A stretch of DNA of 64,000 nt from Chryseobacterium sp. (GTDB taxonomy: Bacteria; Bacteroidota; Bacteroidia; Flavobacteriales; Weeksellaceae), in the NCBI RefSeq assembly GCF_019236175.1, contig NZ_JAFAJM010000024.1:293434-357433 (forward strand), written 5' to 3'. This document shows, piece by piece, positions 44,501 to 54,702 of this stretch. The notes below the pieces were generated by a model. It did not search any database, was not told where the DNA came from, and saw only the letters and a program-made list of their open reading frames with translations. Numbering within the stretch: position 1 is the first letter of the stretch; every line of letters begins with the position of its first letter. A program made the translations under genes and the position numbers.

Positions 44501-47500
44501 AGAATCAGCGTCCTTGGTATGTGAATTTCGGTACTAAAGAAAAACCGATTACAGCCGCTTTATTTAAAGACTCCATCAATATCAAAGCGCAGGCCTATCT
44601 GATGATTGCCGGAAAGGGTATTGAAGCGGGAGCAAGGGTAGATTTCAACCTGAATCTTCTCATTCTGAAAGTTTGGGCAGCCATTGAAGTAGGAACTAAA
44701 ATCAGCTTTGAACGTCCTCAGGTAGGTGGTTACGTCTATGTGGAAGGAGGTGCGGAAATTAACTTGTTTATCATTAAGGTTTCCCTGTTTATTTCCATTT
44801 ATTTCAGAGTTGAACTGGTGAAACCGTTCCTGATCCTTGCTGAATTTAAGCTTGAATTGAAAATTAAGGTATTCTTCGTTAAGGTTAAATTTAAAATTCA
44901 TTTAACGATTAAATGGGAGAAAAACGATCAGGTAGATACTGATCCGGTACCTCCTATTACTTTTGTCTCTGATACCGATGAGGCCGATTATCCGAAAGTA
45001 GCCAGACTAGAAAGTGCTATTAAGGGAGTAAATATGCTTACCAATGAGGAGTTTATCCTTAAATCAGTGGGCGTCAATAATCTTCCACTTCCAAGTCTTG
45101 TAAGGAATAATAAAGAAGTAAATTATATTCCACTGGATACTTATGTGGATTTCAAAGTTGAAAAAGGAATGATTCCGACAACCTTTGTAGGTAAGAAAAT
45201 TGGAGGACATACCAGTGGTGCAAGCGGATATACAGATCTGATACCCCCTGAGAAAACACAGCCGGGAGGTCACGTGATCAGACAGGTGAAACACCAGTAT
45301 TCCCTGGAAGATGTACGTATTTTGATTGCTCAGGGCGAAAACTGGGTAGAATATAACCCTTACCGAGGAGTAGTATCTCAATCGCAGGCGAACAGCATCC
45401 CGGATATAGATAACTTTAAAATCGGTTTCTGGCAGAAAACCAACGAGAAATATGATACAATCAGGCTTCTAGCATCTACACCTTTCACATTCCTGGATGG
45501 CGGTCAGCCGGGTTGGTTCATTCCTGAACAGTACGGAATTACAGCATCTTCGTTATTCTGTACAGATCATGTACCGGTATGGCATCAATCCAATGTACTG
45601 GATAAACCGGCAGGAACAATGTATTATCAGCCAACTATGTATCCTAACGAATACATTAACGGAGCTTATTATAATATTCTTGGAACTACTACCAATGATG
45701 ACTATATGACGGTTTCCAATGCTTCCAACCCACATGGTTTTGCAAAATCACTGAAGATTACCAATGGAAATACAATGGTAGTTCTTCTTCCGGAAGCTTC
45801 AGCGAAACTAAAATTAAAACTTTCCACACTGGCAAGCAGTGTGAAGATCAAACTTTATAAAGAAGTATTCTCCAATGCTATTTATCAGAATTATGAACTG
45901 ATCACGGAAGTGGATAAAACAAAAGCTGAGCTTGCTACAGAATTGAAATTCGAAGAAGCAGACCTGTTTAATAAATATGTCAGCAAAATCGAGATCATTC
46001 CTTATCATGAAAACCAGGCAGTCATTGATGATATTAATACAATGATTGATCAGATCTGGTTAAATGCCACAGCCAATACAACCGGAGAAGTAGGTTCAGT
46101 CATTCTTTCACCAGATGAGCAGAATCTTTATAATGAACTGCTTGACAAACTTGAAAAAATGAAACAGGGAGGCTGTACGACTTCTCAATGTAATGAGCTG
46201 GATTTTGAAGTGATGGAGACCATCAATAACTATAACGGATTATTCGGTTCAGGTATTGTAAACTTTAATTTTTCAACAGTAGTGAATAACTGGCAGGAGT
46301 TTGAAAACCTGTATATGCAGGTCAATAATGGAGAACCTGCTCCATATATGGATTTTAACACGCATTCCGTGATCTTCCTGTATTTGCCAAACAATCATTT
46401 TAATACATTCATCGAAAGAAATAGTGTTATTTCCAAGATCTCCGAAAAAGCTGACGGTATCGATATCTGCTACTCAAGTGATTATCCTAAAGAACCGACG
46501 AACAAAGCGGTCATTATTAAAGTAAGCAAAGTGAATCAGAAGCCGATCGGACTGAAATTTACACCAGCTTGCGGATGTGATGACAAAGTGGAACCATGTA
46601 AAAAAGATACACAGCTTTGCGATTTCCTCAGCAAAATTTCAGCAAGTCTGTATAGCTGTGTGAACTATAATCTTAAACTGTATGACAACTGGAAATGTTT
46701 CCTAGGTCTTATGGATGCAATCTATAGTTTTGATAGAGCATATCCTGAATATAATCTGATCAGCGGTAAAGGATTGATCAGTAGTCTTATGAAAGATCTG
46801 GAGAATTATCCGAATACAGACGGAGCCACTCTGCAGGGCGCATTGGATATTGTGAAAAAAATCTTTGATACCATTTATGAAATCGGAAACTGCGGATGTA
46901 CAGGTGTAGTAGCAGATACGGTAACAAACTGTTATACATTATTACATCAGGTTTCATGGATGACGGTTACTGATTATGAATATGAGCAGACTATTCCGGC
47001 ACAACAGGCAGTACAGCAGGATATGCAGTTGATGCTTGATGCCATGTCACAAGTTGTTCAGCCGATCTGGAGACCTAATGCAACGTATTGTATTCACATT
47101 AAAACGAGAGATACGGTAAACGGAGATTCACCAACTGACTTTAATTATTATTTCGCTTTCAAAACTGCCGGTCCTATCGGGCATTTTGAACAGACATATC
47201 CGGATTATATCGACTGGATCAGGGATGATAAAGGAGTGCCTGTTGTTCCTCCTAAAAAGAAAAATAAAGAAGAATACCCGATCACATCTCTTAAATCATA
47301 TATCGATATGAAGAGATCATATCCTAATGCAAATGGAGATCTTCTGATGTCAAAACCATTATTCTACGGACATGAAGAATGTGAAATTCACCTATTCTTT
47401 AACAAGCCTTATGTTTATAACATGCTTAAGAATTGGGAACCCGGACAAGGTCTTGGCCTGATCAAAGGAGAAATGAATATCATGATCAAAGATCCTGTAA

Positions 47501-48447
47501 CCAATGTTGTTATTCCGTATCCGTTACCTGAACACTGGACTCATGAAACAGTTCCTGAAACCATTGTGGAATGGGTAGGTGATAATGATCCAAACTTACC
47601 TTTAGGAATTCAGCAGATGATGAACTACGTGAATTATGTGAATTCTTCCAACAGTACATTAAACTGTAGCATTAAGTTAGGCAAAGCCGTAAAACCGAAA
47701 GCCAACAGCTATTCTGTAGTATTGGATAACCTGAATCCGGAAAAGCTTTATACAGCTATTGTATCCAATGCATTTGACAGTAATGAAAGCGGTCAGTTTG
47801 CACCTTATACAATTTCACCGGATAGAGTTTATGAAGAAAACCCTTCAGTACATGAATTTGTATTTAAGACTTCAAGATATATGAACTTTAAAGAACAGGT
47901 GGAGAGTTACAAACTGAAAGAATATGATGATCATAATGTAATCATTGGAGAGAAAAATGCCGTATATCAGTTGAATACAAACTTTACTCAGCAAAAAATT
48001 GATGATCTGTATACATTGGTATCAGAAGGTGTTGAAAATACCCATCTGAAAGGTCTTGCCAATACCTACTCAGAAGTCTTTGACCGTGCTTTTGAAGGGG
48101 TAATGGGCCTAAAACCGCTTGATCCGCCAACGAATACAGAATTTGTGAAGATTATTGATACCGCTACGAAAAATGTAGTAGCAATACTGGTCAGAAACCC
48201 TGAACCTTTCAATGATCCGAGAATTCCTCTTACAGATATGAAAAATTGCTTTGAGGTGCTCAACCAAGCCGGGGTAGAGGATATTCAATTCAGGGTATTA
48301 TACTCAAAAGATTATTCCCAGTTCCTGGTGATGCATGAAAGCAAAAAAATTACCAATTCAAAATTAAACTGCAGATTCAGATATAAATCTTGGAACGGCC
48401 AGGCCTACAAGGAAAAATCTGTTGTTGTAAATGAAATCCAATTATAA
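41599..48447 (+). CDS. Giant 2282-aa beta-rich protein of unknown function
   Basis: The ATG at 41599 (MPNQPIKYRYYPRL) is chosen; an in-frame TTG 66 nt upstream gives an unlikely extension. No signal peptide is visible. Residues ~1-250 are helical. From ~260 to ~1110 there are long series of amphipathic strands, ending with a striking stretch (about 1054-1106) where hydrophobic and Lys/Glu residues alternate (KVSLFISIYFRVELVKPF, FKLELKIKVFFVKVKFKI). This style recalls the uncharacterised DUF6603 proteins, a weak recollection. The C-terminal half is mixed, with a Cys cluster at about 1656-1695 (CGCDDKVEPCKKDTQLC) and CGC near 1765. It is co-transcribed with the 2058-aa giant (14-bp gap). Confidence 0.8.
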   Translation: MPNQPIKYRYYPRLSSVISENDIPDILGFVKDGIVSLLDHIYFKDMQSSKSPKGDSAFYSLSIVSKKLQIEIPGTEIALVLNPDSVGGNSNISSFPITVEYQWKVLAFLRMFSVGNFSFDPQQIFEILLTVLNISEEQAIENFIEIFVTPENQNTTALQQLVKDLNKANPGWATPIPQPSGSTSIAEVVQQIISKEGKEAAMVAFAAYILSNSSDLSLEKVKIFFNKFLPHDLDEFIKEVVLPKFRATLMLSAAIEFPRSILKPVYPAKHPSTPLELLPEDSNGGPKVSISFGEALFYADTERGFGYNMDMVLNMSYPAQIGNTGFVIDIHNLKIDLSKKENIAEADADGRPKEFMGVYMEYTEIFLPKKWFNKQQTGQTIGISANHLLIGTGGLSGNIAIRPTYSTETVGNTVEVVDYFGDFFSLDYTNLWVKPMDGATSLQIGSKAQLLTYINNLPSPSQLKFEYPLKVITLSGDHKTFNKEEDYLKFISSLKIEDLQDLKKRTLWFNLGKDKEKSWELGFSNFDIDFHQGQVVRSSLNAGLKIKKFKGYEGNGDLIINVVGEWESKENFKLSAAFLPDGLAMNLFDILKFKLQRIEIGKKDDNFYIEADTAITFPKDTFGEKLFGEQGIDLPSVRYYASGKFELGGGNSIIPVNLNLNIGPVTMGVSAIHIGTVQKMFKGVMRQYNYIGFDGGINVNPLGIDVRGNGVKYYYTNDNDEHDGVKDHYFHISTLEIDLMIPGTASAESALAIIKGSLTIPEPGVSTEYRGKVSLQLPKMKIYGSAEMAFDPKYPGFFIDANVEFPFVIPLGSFGIFGFRGLLGYRYVAHKKALGMNDNDTWYDYYVHPERGIHMDKFIGPQFTKDMDFPFSIGAGASLATLDGRLASLRAMVLLSVPSMFAIDAGLTIISERLGLAEDDPRIPPFYAFVIVSSDSLEIGAGGNFQLNRKNGSFIDIKAEVQMGFFFKNQRPWYVNFGTKEKPITAALFKDSINIKAQAYLMIAGKGIEAGARVDFNLNLLILKVWAAIEVGTKISFERPQVGGYVYVEGGAEINLFIIKVSLFISIYFRVELVKPFLILAEFKLELKIKVFFVKVKFKIHLTIKWEKNDQVDTDPVPPITFVSDTDEADYPKVARLESAIKGVNMLTNEEFILKSVGVNNLPLPSLVRNNKEVNYIPLDTYVDFKVEKGMIPTTFVGKKIGGHTSGASGYTDLIPPEKTQPGGHVIRQVKHQYSLEDVRILIAQGENWVEYNPYRGVVSQSQANSIPDIDNFKIGFWQKTNEKYDTIRLLASTPFTFLDGGQPGWFIPEQYGITASSLFCTDHVPVWHQSNVLDKPAGTMYYQPTMYPNEYINGAYYNILGTTTNDDYMTVSNASNPHGFAKSLKITNGNTMVVLLPEASAKLKLKLSTLASSVKIKLYKEVFSNAIYQNYELITEVDKTKAELATELKFEEADLFNKYVSKIEIIPYHENQAVIDDINTMIDQIWLNATANTTGEVGSVILSPDEQNLYNELLDKLEKMKQGGCTTSQCNELDFEVMETINNYNGLFGSGIVNFNFSTVVNNWQEFENLYMQVNNGEPAPYMDFNTHSVIFLYLPNNHFNTFIERNSVISKISEKADGIDICYSSDYPKEPTNKAVIIKVSKVNQKPIGLKFTPACGCDDKVEPCKKDTQLCDFLSKISASLYSCVNYNLKLYDNWKCFLGLMDAIYSFDRAYPEYNLISGKGLISSLMKDLENYPNTDGATLQGALDIVKKIFDTIYEIGNCGCTGVVADTVTNCYTLLHQVSWMTVTDYEYEQTIPAQQAVQQDMQLMLDAMSQVVQPIWRPNATYCIHIKTRDTVNGDSPTDFNYYFAFKTAGPIGHFEQTYPDYIDWIRDDKGVPVVPPKKKNKEEYPITSLKSYIDMKRSYPNANGDLLMSKPLFYGHEECEIHLFFNKPYVYNMLKNWEPGQGLGLIKGEMNIMIKDPVTNVVIPYPLPEHWTHETVPETIVEWVGDNDPNLPLGIQQMMNYVNYVNSSNSTLNCSIKLGKAVKPKANSYSVVLDNLNPEKLYTAIVSNAFDSNESGQFAPYTISPDRVYEENPSVHEFVFKTSRYMNFKEQVESYKLKEYDDHNVIIGEKNAVYQLNTNFTQQKIDDLYTLVSEGVENTHLKGLANTYSEVFDRAFEGVMGLKPLDPPTNTEFVKIIDTATKNVVAILVRNPEPFNDPRIPLTDMKNCFEVLNQAGVEDIQFRVLYSKDYSQFLVMHESKKITNSKLNCRFRYKSWNGQAYKEKSVVVNEIQL

Positions 48448-48461
48448 AATAAAATTAAAAA

Positions 48462-51400
48462 ATGAGTTTTTTTAAATACCATAACTATAATACTGTTTCC
48501 AGTTCAGTAATTAACTTTACATTTCATCAGAATGGAAATACATTTAATGTAGGGAGCGTAGATCGTTCAGCATCTATGACCGTACTTGATGTTAATGGAG
48601 GGCTTATCTTGAACAAAATTTACAGTTTCCGCGATAAGCTGATTACTTGCAGTAAGATTATGCCTTTGAAGAGCGATTATATGCTCCTGGGTTTTGAAAA
48701 TTCTACAATTCCCTTCCTGATGCTGGTTTCAGCGGACGGAAGTGTAAAATGGTACAAAAGTTTCCCTGACGCAAACGTCAGGGGGCGTTTGTACGCCACT
48801 ACTTATGAGGATCGTGTTTTTGTAACGTATTATGACGTCAAACTGACCACATCCTATATCATTGCTGTTGATCAGAATGCCAGAGTTCTCTCAAAGAAAG
48901 AGATTGCAGTGGGAGGAGCTGTAGAGAATCCTTTTGAAGTAACGGGAATAACGATGTATGGAAGAATGCTGGCGCTGTGCGGAAACCATACGGTGAAATC
49001 ACAGGTAATCGGAGCTTTTCTTACCGCGGATTTGAATCTTAATCTTTCTGACTCAAGATATACCTACACCGCAGGTGGTGGCACTCCAATGTCACTGGAT
49101 GGAATCTATTATGCCAATAATAAGTTGTTTGTTTCGGGATTGTGGAATCAACTGCCGATGCTGATGCTTGCTTATGAACAGTTGGGTATCTCTTATCGTG
49201 AAAACTACAATAAAGCACCGAAATATGTTTTCGGAGACAATTTTTTTCTGATCTATAACAATCAGAATGAAATTATCAAATCTGACTATGGCTTCAACCA
49301 CGAATACATGAAGCGTATGGATGTCAAGTCATTTTCCATTGACCAGATTTATAAAGATGAGGTAGTACTTCACGGAATTGACGGTGAAAGACACTTTTCA
49401 GGATTTTTCGGAAATCAGTTCGACAACTGTAAAACAACGCCTTTACAACCGTGGAGAATTTCTTATTTTGAACAAATGCCTGAAGTAGCAGGATTTAAGT
49501 TAAACGAAGTACCTTATAAAGAATACACCCCAAAACCGGCAAGTTCAAATTTTGGATATAAAAATGAAGGCGTTTGTGATACGGGAGGTTCAACGATAGA
49601 TTTTAATGATTTATCAGGGCTTCAGACCCCTAATTTTTATGTACAGGCTGCCGGTTCAAAAGGAGAAGACAGTACAAAAGGAATCCATTTAAGGTGGTCA
49701 TTGGGTGGAAAGCTGGGAGAAAATCATTTACCGAAAGGAAATGATGCTTCTACTTCTTATAACTTCAACAAACCTAATGACTTCGTAAAGCTTTACAGAA
49801 CACCTTATGTGAAGTCTGTATTTTCACTGGATTTTTCGGTAGCTCCACAAATGGTGGACGACAGCCAGAAAATGTGGGTGTATAAATTTAACAATAATAC
49901 AAGGCTGATCTATGTTTATTTTAAAAACAAAAATGTATATACGCAGGTAAGACAAATCTATAACCCGCTTACACAGCCACTTAAATTTATTGAAAAATAC
50001 GGCAGTGAGCTGATTGAAGTACAATCTAAAACAGATTTGTTTTTTGCAGCTTCTTTAAAGCTAAATGATGTACAGGGCTACACAAACCTGCAGCTGGAAG
50101 CTCTATCTGTAACCGATAATAACTCTGTTTCACAGCAGCATCTTACTTACAGAAAAGAATTCTACGGACTTGAAGCAGGTTCCAATTATTTTAATGCTGA
50201 AAACGGAAAAACAATTCGTTTTAAGGCAATTACCGGTTTTGTTACGGCGGTTAATTTTGAGTTTTATTCAGATTTTATCATCAATACCAACCAGTCTCAG
50301 GCCTGGAAATTAATGGGAGAGTTTTCTCTGACATCCGATACTAACGAAGTGTTCAACAGACTGGATCCTCTTCCGGATTCCAATCCTGTACATGGAGCAT
50401 GGCTTAGATATAATGATAAAGCTTTTGTCAATACTGAGAATTATAAAGCAAAATGGGAACACGCATCGCAAGGTCCACTAGACAGGGATATTCTTACCGT
50501 TGTCAAAAATTATGTGAGTTTAAGTAATGCTCAGCAGAATCCAAAAGCAAACGAAACCCTTGATCTTAACCTTGGAGCAGGACAGAATGACCCTAATGTT
50601 GTCATCAGTACAGATCCTGTACAGGATGGGCAGACGGAAGTTTCCAACCTGGACATTCTGAATATTGCATCTCTGGATTATCACGTAGCAAGGATGTTAG
50701 GATTAGGCTACCTGGATATTAATACTGATGTTGAAGGAAAAGAATTCATTTACATTGCAGAGTATTTTACAAATAAAAACCTGGATATTAACAGTTCTGA
50801 TAAAACTTACCAGCTATTATCCATGTCATTACCGGTGTCAACGGAAATTGAAAGATTGTCACTTCCTGTAGATCTTCTTAAACTTGCAAAAGGAATGGAA
50901 GGAACCAATCCTAATTCTGCTAATCTGTATAACAGTGAAGGATATTCTCATGATGGTAAATACAGATATATCAGTATCTATAATAATCAGATTCCAGACT
51001 TTCAGGTAAACCCAACGTTCTTTGATTCCAGTTATAAGTTTGATGCGTCTTCATTCACCAACCCAGTATATGCCGGACTTGAATCCAGACTGGTAAAACC
51101 GGGGGAAGCAGACAGCTATATCTGGACAAAACCTGAATTATGCCATGATCCTCAATACCTGAATATAGATTCTGCAAGTGATTCTTTTGAAACACTTCCG
51201 ATTCAGATTCCGGATGGCTATACTCCGCTGTATATGCATAGACAGGATAAAAGCGGAACATATTTTTACAAAGGATATGGAATCAACTGGTTCTCAAGAG
51301 CTCAAAATGGAGAAAAAGAACTTTCAATTGATACCGATATCAAACCTGCCAACAGACTGTTGCCTCCTTCGGGAACCAATGCATTTAATATTCAGAAAGA

Positions 51401-54400
51401 ATATCCGTTGACATTTACCACTCAAAATGAACAGGAACGTTTAAAAGCAATTACGGATGATGATAAAACATTGGTAAGGCTTGCCTATGATTATCATATT
51501 TATCAGGATATGATTGGGTACTCAATCCCGTTTGATTCTGCAATTTCAACCAGTACTTATGTACAGGATCCTGAAAGCTTGTTCCCTGATAATAAAGAAG
51601 TCTTTGCAGATGATGTGGAAATATTCTACAGAAATTATACCCCTAAGATTATTTCTGCTCAGGCTTACGAGGTTCTGCCTCACACGAATCAACTGATGGC
51701 AATCATTAAAACCAGAAATTATTCGGTTCCGGGATCAGGTGCTCAGAACAATGGGGTTACACAACCTTCAATCCCGACACAGACCTTAAAATCTGAAATT
51801 CCTGCAGGAACTACAGTAAGCGATTATATCGGCGGAATTTTCCTGATGGATTCTGACAGCTATATCATCAACGGAATCGATCAGACTCCGACAGGTCTTC
51901 ATTTTACCGTATTTAAAAAAGCGGCCAGTGAAGCTATAATCGCAGGGACAACTCCATTGATTGATCAGACAAGCTTAACATTGCCTGTCATTAATCCTGC
52001 TACAGAAGGAGTATTCAATGTTACAGAAAATATGCAGAATACTCCAACATGGGGTGTTAAAAATCCGAATTCACTAAAGGTGAAAATCGGTACTAATGAT
52101 TGGACCGTTCACAGAGAAGTTATTGAAACTCCATTAGCTAATGGAGGAACACAAAGATACCTTGAAAAGAGCAGAGGGTTCTGGAAAACAGCCAGAGTCA
52201 ACAAACATTTTGAAGAACTTACCGTCTACCAGAACAGCCAGGGAACAGTAATCGACTATCCGAATAAACCTCTTGTACATAAAGGTGTTTATAAAATTAC
52301 ATTCCCAGGATTTAAAATGGCCCAGCATTCACAGTTTAATGCCGGATCTCATTCTGTAGAATGGCAGAATGGTATTGTAAGAATGTTCACCAACAAAGAT
52401 TATAATAATGGAAATCCTGTAGAAGGAAGATCGGTTTTCAAAATTGTGAGAACAGAAAATATTGGGACCAATAATGATCTGGTACTGTACATCTATGATG
52501 AGAATTTTATTATTGAAGAAGATGCTAATCATCAGCCTGAGTTCCAGGTGCCAAGCGGAGTTTATTCAGTGAAAGATTCTGACCCTGTCGTAGGAACAGA
52601 TCTTATGATCAATTATTACCCTTCTTATAAAGTACTCCTTTATAAAAATATAGCCAATAACCTGACTCAGGATGCCATTTTGCCGGGAGATGATGAAGAC
52701 GTAAGATATTCGGTATTCGGATTACGAAGTGTAGATAATGATACCCTGGATATGCAAGGTGCTAAATACAAGTCAAAATTTGGAGTTCTGGCTATAATGT
52801 TTGCCAATAAAATTATTGCTCCTAAACAGCCTAAACAGCCTACAGGATCAAAATACGCAACCAGACCCGATAAATTTGGTAAGTCTACGTACAGCTTTAT
52901 TACCGAATATACCCATAAGCCATATTCTGTACAGTTTTTCAGAGCTAACAACGCTTTGTTGATGGGAGCATTATACCGTCCGGGTACTGTTCGGGAAATT
53001 ATGGCAAGACTGAACGAATTGGGAGGCACAGATGAAGTATTCTTTAATGACCGTTGGATCAATTTTATGGATTTCGATATGCTAACCAACCCCGTAAGCA
53101 CAGAATATACTGAGTTTCCGGATGTAGGAGAACTGAGATATACGATGCCGATTCCGGATAGTGAAGATTTCTTGCTTGCCATTAATGCCTTTATTAAAGC
53201 ACATAATGATCATTTTAAACTGACTTTGGGACAGAATCCGTATTCTCAGCCACTGGATGAAACAAAATGGAAAAATGGTGAATATCTGATCAACCAGATT
53301 GTTATTAAGGCAGTTCCGAATCAGGCTGATGAATTGCGTCTCGGACATTTTATTAAAGAAAGGATTTTCAATTGCTTCCTGCCTTTAACAGAGGTTCCGA
53401 TGATCTATCAGCACATCAAAAATATGGACTACTCAAGTATGTTAGGACACAGGCCGAAAAATAAAAAGCAGAATATCCGTGATGCTTCAGGATACTTATT
53501 ACCTCCTACTCATCAGGATTTTGATATGGCTCCTATGGCTGCGATATACAGTTCATCACCCAATCATTCAACATTGTTCACGGATTTCACACTGGATGGT
53601 GCTTCCGATAACTTCTACTTCTACGGAGTAAGGGAATTAGGAAATCAGATGCAGATGGGAGAATTCAGTACTTTCCTGGGACCGATTAAGCTGGTCAACA
53701 CAAATCCGGCCGAACCACCTAAGATTTTAAGTTTACTGCCGATCGTAGAGAATGTATCCTTAGGAATTTCTACAAAAGTAAGAATTGAGGTCAATTCTTA
53801 TACAGATGTACATAAAATCAATACAATTTCGGTTTACAGATCAACCAATAGACTGGATGCCGAATCAATCTTAAGTATGAAACACATTAAAACTGTTAAT
53901 ATTGCGGATGTGGAGATTGATACGGCCAATAATTCATGGGTAGTTTACGATGAGTTTGAAGATATGGATGATAAGCCTTATGGTGATGCTCTTTTCTACA
54001 GAGTGGTAGTTTCGAGAAAAGTAGAATACAATACAATGGATTACGCTGTCACACCTCCTGCATCACAGGTTGTTGAAGAGGAAGCGCCTTCATTGCCATC
54101 GAAAATTACAGTATCTACATTGGTGGAAAATTACAATCCTCCGACACCTGTATTGAGCTATCATTCCGAACCGGTAACTTCCGATGTTATCAACTGGGTG
54201 ATTTTATCCTGGGAGCAGGTATGTTATAAAGGTAAATATCATCTTTATAAAATGAGCCCTTCAGGGAACTGGAAAGAGATGGCCAGAATTGATACCGATG
54301 GGAAAGATATTTCAAAAGCCAATCTGTATGTATTTGCTAATAACCCTACTACCAACACTGATGAATGGTTATTTAAAGAAACATTTGATATGACCGGAAA

Positions 54401-54638
54401 TGAGTTTTTCCTTCCTGTAGAAAAATTAGGAATGGATCCTATGAAAATTAAAGATTCAGACGGAAATATGCTCTACCATCACTTTAAAATAGTAGCTCAG
54501 AATACATCTAATATGCTAAGTACCGAAGAAAAAATTCTTACCATCTATAAAGAAGAAACATGGACGGATATCGGAGGAATCTCTCATGACGGAACAGACG
54601 GAATGATCGTACAGGGTACTTTCATTGTAAGACCTTAA
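48462..54638 (+). CDS. Giant 2058-aa multidomain protein (propeller-like N-terminus, fibronectin-like C-terminus)
   Basis: The start MSFFKYHNYNTVSSS carries no signal peptide. Residues ~30-330 show repeats of the form V/L-D/A-DG-x-V/L-x-W/K (TVLDVNGGLILNKIY, MLVSADGSVKWYKSF, IAVDQNARVLSKKE), as in PQQ/WD-like beta-propellers. At ~407 the motif GIHLRWSLGGKLG introduces a large middle region with no recognised domain. The C-terminus contains two fibronectin-III-like modules (about 1750-1856 and 1876-1950: INTISVYRSTNRL, WVILSWEQVCYKGKYHLYK). Such modules are common in extracellular or particle-associated binding proteins. It is followed after 87 bp by the six fibre-like genes. Confidence 0.8.
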   Translation: MSFFKYHNYNTVSSSVINFTFHQNGNTFNVGSVDRSASMTVLDVNGGLILNKIYSFRDKLITCSKIMPLKSDYMLLGFENSTIPFLMLVSADGSVKWYKSFPDANVRGRLYATTYEDRVFVTYYDVKLTTSYIIAVDQNARVLSKKEIAVGGAVENPFEVTGITMYGRMLALCGNHTVKSQVIGAFLTADLNLNLSDSRYTYTAGGGTPMSLDGIYYANNKLFVSGLWNQLPMLMLAYEQLGISYRENYNKAPKYVFGDNFFLIYNNQNEIIKSDYGFNHEYMKRMDVKSFSIDQIYKDEVVLHGIDGERHFSGFFGNQFDNCKTTPLQPWRISYFEQMPEVAGFKLNEVPYKEYTPKPASSNFGYKNEGVCDTGGSTIDFNDLSGLQTPNFYVQAAGSKGEDSTKGIHLRWSLGGKLGENHLPKGNDASTSYNFNKPNDFVKLYRTPYVKSVFSLDFSVAPQMVDDSQKMWVYKFNNNTRLIYVYFKNKNVYTQVRQIYNPLTQPLKFIEKYGSELIEVQSKTDLFFAASLKLNDVQGYTNLQLEALSVTDNNSVSQQHLTYRKEFYGLEAGSNYFNAENGKTIRFKAITGFVTAVNFEFYSDFIINTNQSQAWKLMGEFSLTSDTNEVFNRLDPLPDSNPVHGAWLRYNDKAFVNTENYKAKWEHASQGPLDRDILTVVKNYVSLSNAQQNPKANETLDLNLGAGQNDPNVVISTDPVQDGQTEVSNLDILNIASLDYHVARMLGLGYLDINTDVEGKEFIYIAEYFTNKNLDINSSDKTYQLLSMSLPVSTEIERLSLPVDLLKLAKGMEGTNPNSANLYNSEGYSHDGKYRYISIYNNQIPDFQVNPTFFDSSYKFDASSFTNPVYAGLESRLVKPGEADSYIWTKPELCHDPQYLNIDSASDSFETLPIQIPDGYTPLYMHRQDKSGTYFYKGYGINWFSRAQNGEKELSIDTDIKPANRLLPPSGTNAFNIQKEYPLTFTTQNEQERLKAITDDDKTLVRLAYDYHIYQDMIGYSIPFDSAISTSTYVQDPESLFPDNKEVFADDVEIFYRNYTPKIISAQAYEVLPHTNQLMAIIKTRNYSVPGSGAQNNGVTQPSIPTQTLKSEIPAGTTVSDYIGGIFLMDSDSYIINGIDQTPTGLHFTVFKKAASEAIIAGTTPLIDQTSLTLPVINPATEGVFNVTENMQNTPTWGVKNPNSLKVKIGTNDWTVHREVIETPLANGGTQRYLEKSRGFWKTARVNKHFEELTVYQNSQGTVIDYPNKPLVHKGVYKITFPGFKMAQHSQFNAGSHSVEWQNGIVRMFTNKDYNNGNPVEGRSVFKIVRTENIGTNNDLVLYIYDENFIIEEDANHQPEFQVPSGVYSVKDSDPVVGTDLMINYYPSYKVLLYKNIANNLTQDAILPGDDEDVRYSVFGLRSVDNDTLDMQGAKYKSKFGVLAIMFANKIIAPKQPKQPTGSKYATRPDKFGKSTYSFITEYTHKPYSVQFFRANNALLMGALYRPGTVREIMARLNELGGTDEVFFNDRWINFMDFDMLTNPVSTEYTEFPDVGELRYTMPIPDSEDFLLAINAFIKAHNDHFKLTLGQNPYSQPLDETKWKNGEYLINQIVIKAVPNQADELRLGHFIKERIFNCFLPLTEVPMIYQHIKNMDYSSMLGHRPKNKKQNIRDASGYLLPPTHQDFDMAPMAAIYSSSPNHSTLFTDFTLDGASDNFYFYGVRELGNQMQMGEFSTFLGPIKLVNTNPAEPPKILSLLPIVENVSLGISTKVRIEVNSYTDVHKINTISVYRSTNRLDAESILSMKHIKTVNIADVEIDTANNSWVVYDEFEDMDDKPYGDALFYRVVVSRKVEYNTMDYAVTPPASQVVEEEAPSLPSKITVSTLVENYNPPTPVLSYHSEPVTSDVINWVILSWEQVCYKGKYHLYKMSPSGNWKEMARIDTDGKDISKANLYVFANNPTTNTDEWLFKETFDMTGNEFFLPVEKLGMDPMKIKDSDGNMLYHHFKIVAQNTSNMLSTEEKILTIYKEETWTDIGGISHDGTDGMIVQGTFIVRP

Positions 54639-54671
54639 TTCAATTTTTATAACAATTAATTAAACTGAACA

Positions 54672-54702
54672 GTTCCTCCTTACCGGAAGGGAAAGGGGGA
54701 AC
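54672..54702 (+). other. Stem-loop between the 2058-aa giant and the fibre-like genes
   Basis: GTTCC (54672-54676) pairs with GGAAC (54698-54702), and an inner TCCTT/AAGG stem closes over ACCGG. There is no T-run, so it is more likely an mRNA-processing or stability hairpin than a terminator. It could separate expression of the giants from that of the six fibre-like genes. Confidence 0.4.

Noticed and set aside
52667..53182. 171-aa minus-strand frame in the 2058-aa giant
   Set aside because: Shadow frame inside a continuous, coherent giant gene.
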